Part shown: in pieces, positions 1 to 8,617 of the stretch | How the letters are laid out: every line of letters starts with the position of its first letter | Numbering within the stretch: position 1 is the first letter of the stretch | Source of the DNA: Ruegeria arenilitoris | GTDB lineage: Bacteria; Pseudomonadota; Alphaproteobacteria; Rhodobacterales; Rhodobacteraceae | NCBI RefSeq assembly: GCF_013030985.1 | Contig: NZ_WPYP01000004.1 | Span: 124,001-188,000 of the forward strand | DNA length: 64,000 nucleotides | Direction of reading: 5' to 3' | Program-made: the position numbers and the translations under genes | The notes under the pieces: model-generated | Databases searched by the model: none | What the model was told of the DNA's origin: nothing | The model's input: the letters and a program-made list of their open reading frames with translations, nothing else

Positions 1-855
1 CGCTGCACCAAGGTGAGGCGTGCAGACCACGTTCGGCAGGTTGAACAGGGCGTTGTCCTTCGCCGGTTCCTCGCTGAATACGTCAAAGGCCGCGCCCGCA
101 ACATGACCGGAAGTCAGCGCCTCGGCCAGCGCCCCTTCGTCGACCAGACCCCCACGGGCGCAGTTGATGATACGCACGCCCTTCTTGGTCTTGGCGAGGT
201 TCTCACGGCTGAGGATATTGCGGGTTTGATCGGTCAGCGGCACGTGCAGGGTTATGAAATCGGCGCGCGACAGCAGCTCGTCCAGTTCGACCTTTTCGAC
301 GCCCATCTTGGCGGCTTTCTCTTCGCTCAGATAGGGATCATAGGCGACCACTTTCATTTTCAGGCCCAAGGCACGTTCACAGACGATACCGCCAATGTTC
401 CCGGCCCCGATGACGCCAAGTGTCTTGTTGGTCAGCTCGATCCCCATGAACTTGGACTTTTCCCACTTGCCCGCATGGGTCGAGGTGCTGGCCTCGGGGA
501 TTTGCCGCGCCACGGCGAACATCATTGCAATTGCATGCTCGGCCGTGGTGATCATGTTGCCAAATGGCGTGTTCATTACGATCACGCCTTTCTTGGACGC
601 AGCGTCCTTATCGACGTTATCGGTTCCGATCCCGGCGCGGCCGATGACCTTCAGGTTGTCGGCTTTTTCCAGCAGAGTCGGCGTGACCTTGGTGGCCGAG
701 CGGATGGCAAGGCCGTCATACTGGCCGATCACCTCGGCCAGCTTGTCCTTGTCCTTGCCCAAATCGGGCATGAAATCCACGTCGATGCCGCGATCGCGGA
801 AGATCTGCACGGCGGTTTCGCTGAGCTTGTCAGATACGAGTACTTTGGGGGCCAT
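1..855 (-). CDS. serA: D-3-phosphoglycerate dehydrogenase, 3' part cut by window edge
   Basis: First committed enzyme of serine synthesis, oxidising 3-phosphoglycerate to 3-phosphohydroxypyruvate with NAD+ in the cytosol. About 285 N-terminal residues are visible, starting MAPKVLVSDK at the ATG whose complement lies at 853-855. The Rossmann motif GVIGAGNIGG, the substrate/NAD arginine in NCARGGLVDE and the catalytic histidine in CTPHLGA are all present. The C-terminal regulatory (ASB/ACT) part lies outside the window. It sits 59 bp downstream of serC on the same strand, so the two are probably one operon. Confidence 0.95.
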   Translation of the reverse strand, partial: MAPKVLVSDKLSETAVQIFRDRGIDVDFMPDLGKDKDKLAEVIGQYDGLAIRSATKVTPTLLEKADNLKVIGRAGIGTDNVDKDAASKKGVIVMNTPFGNMITTAEHAIAMMFAVARQIPEASTSTHAGKWEKSKFMGIELTNKTLGVIGAGNIGGIVCERALGLKMKVVAYDPYLSEEKAAKMGVEKVELDELLSRADFITLHVPLTDQTRNILSRENLAKTKKGVRIINCARGGLVDEGALAEALTSGHVAGAAFDVFSEEPAKDNALFNLPNVVCTPHLGAA

Positions 856-884
856 ATTCTCTGGTCCTTGAATTGTAAGAGAAG

Positions 885-904
885 CCGGGCCTGAAGAGGC
901 CCGG
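885..904 (-). promoter_or_regulatory. serC-serA intercistronic hairpin
   Basis: Perfect inverted repeat CCGGGCCT-gaag-AGGCCCGG (8-bp arms, 4-nt loop) in the gap between the serC stop and the serA start. On the minus strand it is not followed by a T-run, so an RNA-stability or attenuating hairpin is more likely than a full terminator. Function is inferred from position only. Confidence 0.45.
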
Positions 905-914
905 TGAAAAAAGG

Positions 915-2069
915 TCAGGCAGCTTCGGTTTGTGCTGCAATCTCGGCCTCGTAGGCCCAGGCCAGCCAGGGCAGCATCGCCTCAATATCCGAGGTTTCGA
1001 CCGTACCGCCGCACCAGATGCGCAGGCCCGCAGGCGCGTCGCGATAGGCGCCGATGTCCAGCGCGATATTCTCGACCTCCAGCCGTTTGGCCACGGCCTT
1101 GGCGAATGTCGCACCATCCTGAATGCGCGGATCGGTGAATTTCAGGCAAACAGATGTGTTCGACTGCATCGCCGTGTCCTCGGCCAAGTTGGCGATCCAG
1201 TCGTTCTGATCGCAGAACGCGTGCACCGCCCCGGCATTGGCATCGGCGCGAGCGATCAGGCCTTGCAGACCACCGACCGAGCGCGCCCAGTCCAGCGCGA
1301 AAAGGTAATCTTCGACCGCCAGCATCGACGGCGTGTTGATGGTGGCCCCGGTGAAAATGCCGTCGATCAGCTTGCCGCCTTTGGTCAGGCGGAAAATCTT
1401 CGGCAGCGGCCATGCGGGTGTGTAGCTCTCCAGCCGCTCCACCGCGCGGGGGCTGAGGATCAGCATCCCGTGCGCAGCCTCACCGCCCAGCACCTTCTGC
1501 CAGCTGAACGTGGTCACATCCAGCTTGTACCAGGGCAAATCCATCGCAAAGGCTGCACTGGTCGCGTCGCAAATCGTCAGACCCTGGCGGTCATCAGCGA
1601 TCCAGTCGCCATTCGGAACCCGCACGCCCGAAGTCGTACCGTTCCATGTAAACACAACATCATTGGCGAAATCGACCGAGGCCAGATCCACGATCTGCCC
1701 GTAATCTGCCGTCTTCACCTCGGCATCGATTTTCAGCTGCTTGACCACATCGGTCACCCAGCCCGAGCCAAAGCTTTCCCAGGCCAGCATCTCGACCTTG
1801 CGTTCGCCCAACAGCGACCACAGGGCCATCTCGACCGCGCCGGTGTCCGAGGCGGGAACGATGCCGATCCTGTAATCCGCCGGAATGCCCAGCACTTCGC
1901 GCGTGCCTTCGATGGCCGCCTTCAGCTTATCCTTGCCGACCGCGGCACGGTGCGACCGGCCCAGCGCGGCATCGGCCAGTTTGGTCAGATCAAATGTGGG
2001 GGGTTTGGCGCAGGGGCCCGAGGAAAAACGCGGATTCGCCGGCCGCGTTGCCGGTTGTTCGATAGTCAT
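915..2069 (-). CDS. serC: Phosphoserine aminotransferase
   Basis: PLP-dependent transamination of 3-phosphohydroxypyruvate with glutamate to O-phosphoserine, the second step of serine synthesis (it can also act in pyridoxal-phosphate synthesis). The 384-residue protein belongs to the longer SerC type common in alphaproteobacteria. It begins with [10 protein letters not shown], and the PLP-lysine region is [17 protein letters not shown]. It precedes serA on the same strand, and the start ATG lies just after a structured leader. Length and motifs are normal. Confidence 0.95.
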   Translation of the reverse strand: MTIEQPATRPANPRFSSGPCAKPPTFDLTKLADAALGRSHRAAVGKDKLKAAIEGTREVLGIPADYRIGIVPASDTGAVEMALWSLLGERKVEMLAWESFGSGWVTDVVKQLKIDAEVKTADYGQIVDLASVDFANDVVFTWNGTTSGVRVPNGDWIADDRQGLTICDATSAAFAMDLPWYKLDVTTFSWQKVLGGEAAHGMLILSPRAVERLESYTPAWPLPKIFRLTKGGKLIDGIFTGATINTPSMLAVEDYLFALDWARSVGGLQGLIARADANAGAVHAFCDQNDWIANLAEDTAMQSNTSVCLKFTDPRIQDGATFAKAVAKRLEVENIALDIGAYRDAPAGLRIWCGGTVETSDIEAMLPWLAWAYEAEIAAQTEAA

Positions 2070-2083
2070 GTGTATTACCCTTC

Positions 2084-2130
2084 CAGATACACGCCCCTCG
2101 TTGGGGAGGGGTGTCCCACCTCAACACCTA
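2084..2130 (-). promoter_or_regulatory. serC leader RNA hairpin with alternative pairing
   Basis: Immediately upstream of the serC ATG (minus strand) lies a hairpin with arms CCCCTC (2094-2099) and GAGGGG (2106-2111), extended outward by ACA/TGT pairs (2089-2091 with 2112-2114). The segment at 2110-2114 (GGTGT on plus) can instead pair with ACACC at 2124-2128, so two mutually exclusive folds are possible. A conserved 'serC' leader RNA class is known upstream of serC in alphaproteobacteria. Membership here is an inference that needs a covariance model. The rest of the gap to 2354 contains A/T-rich runs but no promoter I can assign. Confidence 0.45.
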
Positions 2131-2354
2131 GAAAGCCCGCCGCGGTGCAGCAAGCAAAAAAGACGCTTTGGAAGCAAAAAACGACGACTTCATTCGTGCC
2201 GCTTGCGGTCACAAGTTTCCGATAGGCGGCAAATCGATGCCTTCCGAATGCCACGCCCTAGGCATTTGACTGTTTTTTAGGCAGTGCAGGCGAGACATGG
2301 ACAGAATCGCGCCCGATCCCTTGTGAACAAGCAACGCGCCGGTGAAAAGAAGCC

Positions 2355-2939
2355 ATGCCAGACACGCTGACCATTGTCGTTGTTGAAGAAGACCGCGAAC
2401 GCGCGATTGCCATCGTCGACGCGCTCAAGACGTCCGGGTCTTATGATGTGCATGTGATCGGCAATGTCTCGAGCCTGGCGCGGAAGATCGCGGCGCTGGT
2501 GCCGGATGTGGTGCTGATCGATATCGACAATCCCACTCGTGACATGCTTGAGGAACTGACGCTGGCCTCGGGCCCCTTGGAGCGCCCGGTGGCGATGTTC
2601 GTGTCGGGCGCGGCGGGGGATCTGGCCTCAACCGCGATCGAAGCCGGGTTGTCGGCCTATGTGGTCGACGGGATGCAGCCCGACCGGTTGAAACCGGTGT
2701 TGGACGCCGCCATTGCCCGCTTTCAGATCGTCCGCCAGATGCGCCGTGAATTGGCCGAGACCAAACGCGCGCTGGAAGAACGCAAGGTGATCGACCGCGC
2801 CAAGGGGCTGCTGATGAAGGCCCGCGGGATCGAGGAAGAAGAGGCCTATGCCCTGCTGCGCAAGGCCGCCATGGATCAGGGCCGCCGCGTTGCCGACGTG
2901 GCCGAAGCGCTGGTGACGGCCTCGGGGTTGCTGTCATGA
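2355..2939 (+). CDS. nasT: ANTAR-domain response regulator / antiterminator NasT
   Basis: 194-residue regulator with an N-terminal receiver-like domain (residues ~1-120) and a C-terminal ANTAR RNA-binding domain (~130-190; RALEERKVIDRAKGLLMKA is the typical helix). In this family, free NasT binds the nitrate-assimilation leader RNA and prevents termination. NasS sequesters it when nitrate is absent. The ATG at 2355 follows a GAAAAGAAG-type ribosome site. Its TGA overlaps the nasS ATG by 4 nt, which supports equimolar, coupled synthesis of the two partners. Confidence 0.93.
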   Translation: MPDTLTIVVVEEDRERAIAIVDALKTSGSYDVHVIGNVSSLARKIAALVPDVVLIDIDNPTRDMLEELTLASGPLERPVAMFVSGAAGDLASTAIEAGLSAYVVDGMQPDRLKPVLDAAIARFQIVRQMRRELAETKRALEERKVIDRAKGLLMKARGIEEEEAYALLRKAAMDQGRRVADVAEALVTASGLLS

Positions 2940-4108
2940 ACGCGGTCACCCTGCCCGTCGCCTATGTGCCTTTGGTCGATGCCGCCCCGTTGATCGTGGC
3001 GCATGAGATGGGCCTGGCCCGCGCCGAAGGGGTTGAGCTGGAGCTGATTGCCGCGCCCTCCTGGTCATCCGTTCGCGACATGCTGGCCTTTGGCCGGGTG
3101 GATGCGGCGCATTTATTATCACCGGTGCCGGTCGCCATGGCGCTTGGACTGGGTGGAGTGACTCAGCCCTTGTCCGCAGTCTCGGTCCTGTCGGTGAACG
3201 GCGATGTCATCGGGATCAGCCGGGCACTGGAAACGCGACTGCGTGAGACGGGCTACGGCTTCGACTTCCATGACCCGTTCAAGGCCGCCACTGCGTTGGC
3301 TTCGGTTGCGGATCGGCCTTTGGTGTTTGGCGTGCCCTTCCCGTTCTCGCTACATGTGGAACTGCTGCATTGCTGGCTTGAGGCCACCGAACTATCAGCG
3401 GTCGGGATCGAGGTACGCACCATTCCCCCGCCATTGATGGCGCAGGCGCTGGCCGAAGGGGATGTGGACGCGTTCTGCGTGGGCGAGCCCTGGGGCTCGG
3501 TCGCGGTGGAATCGCAGGCGGGGGCGCTGTTGTTGCCCGGTCAGGCGATCTGGGCCTTTGCCCCGGAAAAGGTGCTGGCCGTGCGCACCGAATGGGCCGA
3601 GACCGAACCGCACCTGCTGGGCAAGCTGATGCGGGCTGTCTGGCGGGCCGGTCGCTGGCTGGGCCAGCCGGGCAGCCAAACCGCCGCCGCAGAGATACTG
3701 GCGCGCGATACCTACCTGAACCTGCCGTCGGAGTTGATTGACCGGGCCTTGTCGGGTCGCTTCACCATCTCGGGGCAGGCGGAACAGCGCAAAGTTCCCG
3801 GCTTCCTCGAATTCCACGACGGGGCGGCGAACTTTCCATGGCGCAGTCAGGCCAAGTGGATCGCCCAGCGTCTGGCCGCACGGTACGGTCTGGACCCACA
3901 TCTGGCGCGGGCGCAGGCAGGGAGCGTATTTCGCAGCGACATCTACCGCAATCAACTGGCCGATATCGGGGCCGACCTGCCCGGTGCGTCGGAAAAACTT
4001 GAAGGCGCGATTCGGGAAACCACCCCGGTCGCCTCGCATAACGGGCAATTGTCACTGAAACGGGACGCGTTTCTGGACGGGCGCATTTTTGACCCTCAGG
4101 ATATCTGA
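2936..4108 (+). CDS. nasS: Nitrate/nitrite sensor protein NasS (NrtA/CmpA-like, cytoplasmic)
   Basis: 390-residue protein homologous to the substrate-binding protein NrtA further downstream, but with no signal peptide (MNAVTLPVAYVPLVDAAPL). That is the hallmark of NasS, the cytosolic nitrate sensor that holds NasT inactive. Typical family segments are the VDAAHLLSPVP and FCVGEPWGSVA stretches around the ligand cleft. It overlaps nasT (ATGA) and is followed by the leader RNA that NasT is expected to bind. Confidence 0.92.
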   Translation: MNAVTLPVAYVPLVDAAPLIVAHEMGLARAEGVELELIAAPSWSSVRDMLAFGRVDAAHLLSPVPVAMALGLGGVTQPLSAVSVLSVNGDVIGISRALETRLRETGYGFDFHDPFKAATALASVADRPLVFGVPFPFSLHVELLHCWLEATELSAVGIEVRTIPPPLMAQALAEGDVDAFCVGEPWGSVAVESQAGALLLPGQAIWAFAPEKVLAVRTEWAETEPHLLGKLMRAVWRAGRWLGQPGSQTAAAEILARDTYLNLPSELIDRALSGRFTISGQAEQRKVPGFLEFHDGAANFPWRSQAKWIAQRLAARYGLDPHLARAQAGSVFRSDIYRNQLADIGADLPGASEKLEGAIRETTPVASHNGQLSLKRDAFLDGRIFDPQDI

Positions 4109-4277
4109 CGCCTAAAAATTAGGCAGCCTCCAGCGCCATACAGCGCAATCGCAGAAAATTACGCTGCATTGCAGCAAAATTGCTTGAGCCGCGCCCTGGT
4201 TTCTTCGAACCTGATCCCAACGGCACGCAATGGCGTGTGTCGATGAAATTCTTCCCGAAGTTTGGGATCGACTGAGC
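4109..4277 (+). promoter_or_regulatory. Structured nas leader (NasT-responsive region)
   Basis: The gap between nasS and nrtA is full of inverted repeats. GCTGC-att-GCAGC (4163-4175) overlaps an alternative AGCAA-aa-TTGCT (4173-4184). CACGC-aatg-GCGTG (4224-4237) lies inside a long-range 8-bp stem GATCCCAA/TTGGGATC (4213-4220 with 4262-4269). A strong terminator follows. This is the layout of an ANTAR-controlled leader. I could not match the published hexaloop consensus (A at loop position 1, G at 4) with certainty. The promoter itself is not identified. Confidence 0.7.
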
Positions 4278-4335
4278 AAAGCCGCTCACACTCTGACCAC
4301 GTCCTCCCGGTCAGAGCGTGCAGCGGCTTTTTTTG
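4278..4335 (+). terminator. Intrinsic terminator/attenuator of the nas leader
   Basis: Two-tier stem: AAAGCCGCT pairs with AGCGGCTTT and, inside it, CTCTGACC pairs with GGTCAGAG around a ~10-nt loop. An uninterrupted run of T follows (from 4328). It lies ~50 nt before the nrtA start, so it would block the whole nrt-nir-nas operon unless antiterminated, most plausibly by NasT. Confidence 0.88.
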
Positions 4336-4382
4336 TTTTTCACCCCCGGTGACCCGGGAACATACGCAAGGGACAGACCCAC

Positions 4383-5750
4383 ATGAACAGACTGATTGCA
4401 GGCCTTGTCGCCACCACCGCCCTGATTAGCCCGGCCATGGCCGAGACGCTGGAACTGGAAAAAGACGAACTGACCTTCGGCTTTATCAAACTGACCGACA
4501 TGGCCCCGTTGGCCGTGGCTTATGAGAACGGCTATTTCCTGGACGAGGGCCTGTTCGTGACGCTTGAGGCGCAGGCCAACTGGAAGGTTCTGCTGGACGG
4601 CGTGATCGACGGGCAGCTGGACGGCGCGCATATGCTGGCCGGTCAACCGCTGGCCGCGACCATCGGCTATGGCACCAAGGCGCATATCGTCACCCCTTTC
4701 TCGATGGACCTGAACGGCAACGGCATCACCGTGTCGAACGCGATCTGGGAAGAGATGAAGCCGAACATCCCGGTCATGGATGACGGTCGTCCACAACACC
4801 CGATCTCGGCCGAAGCGCTGGCCCCGGTGGTCGAGAAGTACAAATCCGAAGGCAAGCCGTTCAACATGGGCATGGTCTTTCCGGTCTCGACCCACAACTA
4901 CGAGCTGCGCTACTGGCTGGCCGCCGGTGGTCTGAACCCGGGTTATTACAGCCCCGAAGACGTGACCGGCCAGATCGGTGCGGACGTGTTTCTGTCGGTC
5001 ACCCCGCCGCCGCAGATGCCTGCGACGCTCGAGGCTGGCACCATCTATGGCTACTGCGTGGGTGAGCCGTGGAACCAGCAGGCCGTATTCAAGGGCATCG
5101 GTGTTCCGGTGATCACCGACTATGAGCTGTGGAAGAACAACCCCGAGAAAGTCTTCGGCATCACCGCCGAGTTCGCCGAGGAATACCCCAACACCGCCCG
5201 CGCCGTCACCAAGGCTCTGATCCGTGCCGCGATCTGGTTGGATGAAAACGACAATGCCAACCGCCCCGCCGCGGTCGAGATGCTGAGCCAGCCGGAATAT
5301 GTGGGCGCCGATTTCGACGTGATCGCGAATTCGATGACCGGGACCTTTGAATATGAAAAGGGTGACAAGCGTGATGTGCCCGATTTCAACGTGTTCTTCC
5401 GCTATAACGCGACCTACCCGTTCTATTCGGACGCCATCTGGTACCTGACCCAGATGCGCCGCTGGGGCCAGATCGCCGAGCCGCAGACGGACGCGTGGTA
5501 TGACGAGGTCGCCAAGTCGGTCTATCGCCCCGACATCTATCTGGACGCCGCGCGGATGCTGGTGGACGAGGGTCTGGCGAACGAGACCGACTTCCCCTGG
5601 GACAGCGATGGTTACAAAGCCCCGACGCCTGCCGAGGATATCATCGACGGCATTCCTTATGACGCCCGCCAGCCCAACGCCTACCTGCAAAGCCTGCCGA
5701 TTGGCCTGAAGGGCGAGCAGGTCGTCGTTGGAACCGAAGTTCAAGGCTAA
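4383..5750 (+). CDS. nrtA: Nitrate ABC transporter, substrate-binding protein
   Basis: 455-residue periplasmic protein of the NrtA/CmpA family that delivers nitrate (possibly nitrite) to NrtB-NrtC/D. The N-terminus [20 protein letters not shown] is a clear Sec signal peptide with cleavage after AMA. The body (e.g. [33 protein letters not shown]) parallels NasS. It is the first gene after the leader terminator. There is no lipobox, so it is probably soluble in the periplasm. Confidence 0.93.
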   Translation: MNRLIAGLVATTALISPAMAETLELEKDELTFGFIKLTDMAPLAVAYENGYFLDEGLFVTLEAQANWKVLLDGVIDGQLDGAHMLAGQPLAATIGYGTKAHIVTPFSMDLNGNGITVSNAIWEEMKPNIPVMDDGRPQHPISAEALAPVVEKYKSEGKPFNMGMVFPVSTHNYELRYWLAAGGLNPGYYSPEDVTGQIGADVFLSVTPPPQMPATLEAGTIYGYCVGEPWNQQAVFKGIGVPVITDYELWKNNPEKVFGITAEFAEEYPNTARAVTKALIRAAIWLDENDNANRPAAVEMLSQPEYVGADFDVIANSMTGTFEYEKGDKRDVPDFNVFFRYNATYPFYSDAIWYLTQMRRWGQIAEPQTDAWYDEVAKSVYRPDIYLDAARMLVDEGLANETDFPWDSDGYKAPTPAEDIIDGIPYDARQPNAYLQSLPIGLKGEQVVVGTEVQG

Positions 5751-5758
5751 GGCTTTCT

Positions 5759-5826
5759 CCCCGGCCTGTGTGGCCGGGGTCTTCCACATCAACAGAATTC
5801 CACCCCGCCCGGACACCGATCCGGGC
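5759..5826 (+). promoter_or_regulatory. Two intercistronic hairpins between nrtA and nrtB
   Basis: CCCCGGCC-tgtgt-GGCCGGGG (5759-5779), then GCCCGGA-caccga-TCCGGGC (5807-5826). This is the only sizeable gap in an otherwise overlapping operon. Such hairpins usually protect or partly terminate the mRNA so that the binding protein is made in excess over the membrane and ATPase subunits. That role is inferred. Confidence 0.6.
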
Positions 5827-5840
5827 CAGGAGACCGCAAG

Positions 5841-6926
5841 ATGACCGCCATCGACCACGACACGCTATCAAATGAGGCTGAACGCGAGGCGCGCCGTGCC
5901 CGCCTGTTCACCCGGATCAATGCCGCCGACAAATGGTTTCAGGTTCTGGGCCTGTCCTGGATCACCCCCGTCCTGCGCGCCGCCGCAGGAGACAATCCCC
6001 GCGCCCAGATGGGTGAAATCTGGCGCCTGCTGGCCGTGCCTTTGCTGGCCATCTGCGCCTTTTTGCTGCTGTGGGGCACGCTGTCGCCCAAGGTGCAGAC
6101 CTCTCTGGGGGCCGTCCCCGGACCGGCTCAGGTCTGGTCCGAAGCCGTCAGCCTGCATCAGGACGCACAGGCCAAAGCCGCCAAGAAGGCCAAGTTCGAG
6201 GCGATGGTCGAAAAGCGGAACCAGAAATTCATCGACGCAGGTCAGCCTGAGAAGGTCAAAGAGGTCGCCTATACTGGCGCGCCGAGCTATTACAACCAGA
6301 TCTGGACCTCGATCAAAACCGTCTTCTTCGGTTTTCTGATCGCCACCATCGTCGCCGTGCCGCTGGGCATTGCTGCCGGCCTGTCGCCCACTGCAAATGC
6401 CGCGCTGAACCCGCTGATCCAGATTTTCAAACCGGTCTCGCCACTGGCGTGGCTGCCGATCGTGACGATGATCGTCTCGGCCGCGTACGTCACCAATGAC
6501 GGCTGGTTCGCAAAGTCCTTCCTGATCTCGGCCATCACCGTGACTTTGTGTTCGCTGTGGCCGACGCTGATCAACACCTCGCTGGGTGTGGCCTCGATCG
6601 ACAAGGATCTGGTGAACGTCTCCAAGGTTCTGAAAATGAACACATACACCAAGATCACCAAGCTGGTACTGCCCTCGGCCCTGCCGTTGATCTTCACCGG
6701 CCTGCGCCTGAGCTTGGGTGTCGGCTGGATGGTTCTGATCGCAGCCGAGATGCTGGCGCAGAACCCCGGTCTGGGCAAATTCGTCTGGGATGAGTTCCAG
6801 AACGGCTCCTCCAGCTCGCTCGCCAAGATCATGGTGGCCGTCTTCACCATCGGCATCATCGGCTTCCTGCTGGATCGCGTGATGTACGCGCTGCAGTCGC
6901 TGTTCACCTTCTCGAACAACCGGTGA
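5841..6926 (+). CDS. nrtB: Nitrate ABC transporter, permease
   Basis: 361-residue inner-membrane permease of the BPD_transp_1 type. It has an N-terminal cytosolic stretch, a first transmembrane helix near residues 60-80 (LLAVPLLAICAFLLLWG), a charged periplasmic loop rich in Lys/Glu, then five or so helices. The EAA loop that contacts the ATPase reads SKVLKMNTYTKITKLVLPSA. The start follows AGGAGACCGCAAG. Its stop overlaps the next start (GTGA). Confidence 0.92.
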   Translation: MTAIDHDTLSNEAEREARRARLFTRINAADKWFQVLGLSWITPVLRAAAGDNPRAQMGEIWRLLAVPLLAICAFLLLWGTLSPKVQTSLGAVPGPAQVWSEAVSLHQDAQAKAAKKAKFEAMVEKRNQKFIDAGQPEKVKEVAYTGAPSYYNQIWTSIKTVFFGFLIATIVAVPLGIAAGLSPTANAALNPLIQIFKPVSPLAWLPIVTMIVSAAYVTNDGWFAKSFLISAITVTLCSLWPTLINTSLGVASIDKDLVNVSKVLKMNTYTKITKLVLPSALPLIFTGLRLSLGVGWMVLIAAEMLAQNPGLGKFVWDEFQNGSSSSLAKIMVAVFTIGIIGFLLDRVMYALQSLFTFSNNR

Positions 6927-8617
6927 TCGACATGGCTGTGATGGAATTCAAAAACGTCAGCAAATCCTTCGGCACCGGTACTGCTGCGACGGATGTGCTG
7001 AAAGACATCAACCTCTCGGTTCAGGAAGGCGAGTTCGTGGTGCTGCTAGGCTTTTCCGGCACTGGCAAAACCACGCTGATCAACCTGATGGCGGGGATCG
7101 AATTCCCGTCAAAGGGCAGCGTCACCTTCCGCGGCGCCCCCATCACCGGCCCCGCGCCGGAACGGGGGGTGATCTTCCAGAACTACTCGCTGATGCCGTG
7201 GCTGACGGTGACGGGCAATGTGCGGCTGGCCGTGGATGCGGTTTTCCCTAGGATGCCCAAGGCCGAGAAAGAGGAAAAGGTTGCGCATTACATCCGCATG
7301 GTCGGCCTCAGCCACGCCGCCACCCGCCGCCCCGCCGAACTGTCGGGCGGGATGCGGCAGCGGGTGAACGTGGCCCGCGCTTTGGCGATGGACCCCGAGG
7401 TTCTGTTGCTGGACGAGCCGCTCAGCGCGCTGGACGCGCTTACCCGCGGCAATCTGGCGGAAGAGATCGAAAAGATCTGGGAAGAGAACCGCAAAACCTG
7501 TGTCCTGATCACCAATGACGTGGACGAGGCGATCCTGCTGGCCGACCGTATCATCCCGCTGAATCCCGATGGCACTTTGGGGACCGAATTCAAGGTCTCG
7601 ATCCCCCGCCCCCGCGACCGCTCGGCCATGAACCATGACGAGACGTTCAAGACGCTGCGTGGTGAGGTCACCAAATACCTGATGGATGTGGGCATCGAGG
7701 CCAAGGTCGAAGGTACCAAGACTCTGCCCGATGTGACCCCTATCCACGGTGTGCCTGCTGCGGTGAAAGAGGCGCAGACGGGCCTGATCGACGAGCGCTA
7801 TCTGGATTTCAGCCAGTTGCACAAGGTCTACCCCACGCCCAAGGGCCCGCTGACCGTGGTCGAGGATTTCAACCTCAAGCTCAATCGGGGCGAGTTCATC
7901 TCACTGATTGGTCACTCGGGCTGTGGCAAGTCCACGGTACTGACCATGGCCGCCGGTCTGAACGACATCTCAAACGGCGCGATCAAGCTGGATGGCCGCC
8001 ATGTCGAAGGCGCAGACCCCGAACGCGCCGTGGTGTTCCAGTCGCCCTCGCTTTTCCCATGGCTGACCGCCAAGGAAAACGTCTCGGTCGGTGTGGATCG
8101 CGTCTATCCGCGCGCCAGTCAGGCTGAACGTCAGGATGTGGTGGAATACTATCTGGAGCGGGTCGGTCTGGCCGATGCGATGGAAAAATCCGCCGCTGAT
8201 CTGTCGAACGGAATGCGCCAGCGCGTCGGCATCGCCCGTGCCTTTGCGCTCAGCCCGAAACTGCTGTTGCTGGATGAACCCTTCGGGATGCTCGACAGCC
8301 TGACGCGATGGGAGTTGCAGGAGGTTCTGATGGAGGTCTGGTCCCGCACCAAAGTGACCACCATCTGTGTCACCCATGACGTCGATGAGGCGATCCTGCT
8401 GGCCGACCGTGTGGTGATGATGACCAACGGCCCGCAGGCCACGATCGGCAAGATCACCAATGTCGATCTGCCGCGCCCGCGTACCCGCAAGGCGCTGCTG
8501 TCCCATCCCGACTACTACAAATACCGGCAAGAGGTGTTGGATTTCCTCGAGGAATACGAGCACGGCGCAAAGCCCAAGCCCAAGACCCCTGCCCCCAAAG
8601 CCATTGCCGCGGAGTGA
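6923..8617 (+). CDS. Nitrate ABC transporter, tandem (fused) ATPase NrtC/NrtD
   Basis: 564-residue protein with two complete ABC ATPase domains. NBD1 (~residues 5-250) has Walker A GFSGTGKTT, signature LSGGMRQR (~140) and Walker B LLLDEP. NBD2 (~290-535) has Walker A GHSGCGKST, signature LSNGMRQR (~427) and Walker B LLLDEPFG. The switch histidine is Asn198 in NBD1 (LITNDVDEA) but His485 in NBD2 (CVTHDVDEA). In cyanobacteria the two ATPases are separate genes, and NrtC carries an extra NrtA-like domain that is absent here. The GTG start at 6923 overlaps the nrtB stop; ATG 6932 or 6941 are alternatives. Confidence 0.92.
   Translation: MIDMAVMEFKNVSKSFGTGTAATDVLKDINLSVQEGEFVVLLGFSGTGKTTLINLMAGIEFPSKGSVTFRGAPITGPAPERGVIFQNYSLMPWLTVTGNVRLAVDAVFPRMPKAEKEEKVAHYIRMVGLSHAATRRPAELSGGMRQRVNVARALAMDPEVLLLDEPLSALDALTRGNLAEEIEKIWEENRKTCVLITNDVDEAILLADRIIPLNPDGTLGTEFKVSIPRPRDRSAMNHDETFKTLRGEVTKYLMDVGIEAKVEGTKTLPDVTPIHGVPAAVKEAQTGLIDERYLDFSQLHKVYPTPKGPLTVVEDFNLKLNRGEFISLIGHSGCGKSTVLTMAAGLNDISNGAIKLDGRHVEGADPERAVVFQSPSLFPWLTAKENVSVGVDRVYPRASQAERQDVVEYYLERVGLADAMEKSAADLSNGMRQRVGIARAFALSPKLLLLDEPFGMLDSLTRWELQEVLMEVWSRTKVTTICVTHDVDEAILLADRVVMMTNGPQATIGKITNVDLPRPRTRKALLSHPDYYKYRQEVLDFLEEYEHGAKPKPKTPAPKAIAAE

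Noticed and set aside
4311..5858. 515-codon minus-strand frame opposite nrtA
   Set aside because: Shadow of nrtA; it would also begin or end inside the leader terminator and the nrtB start.
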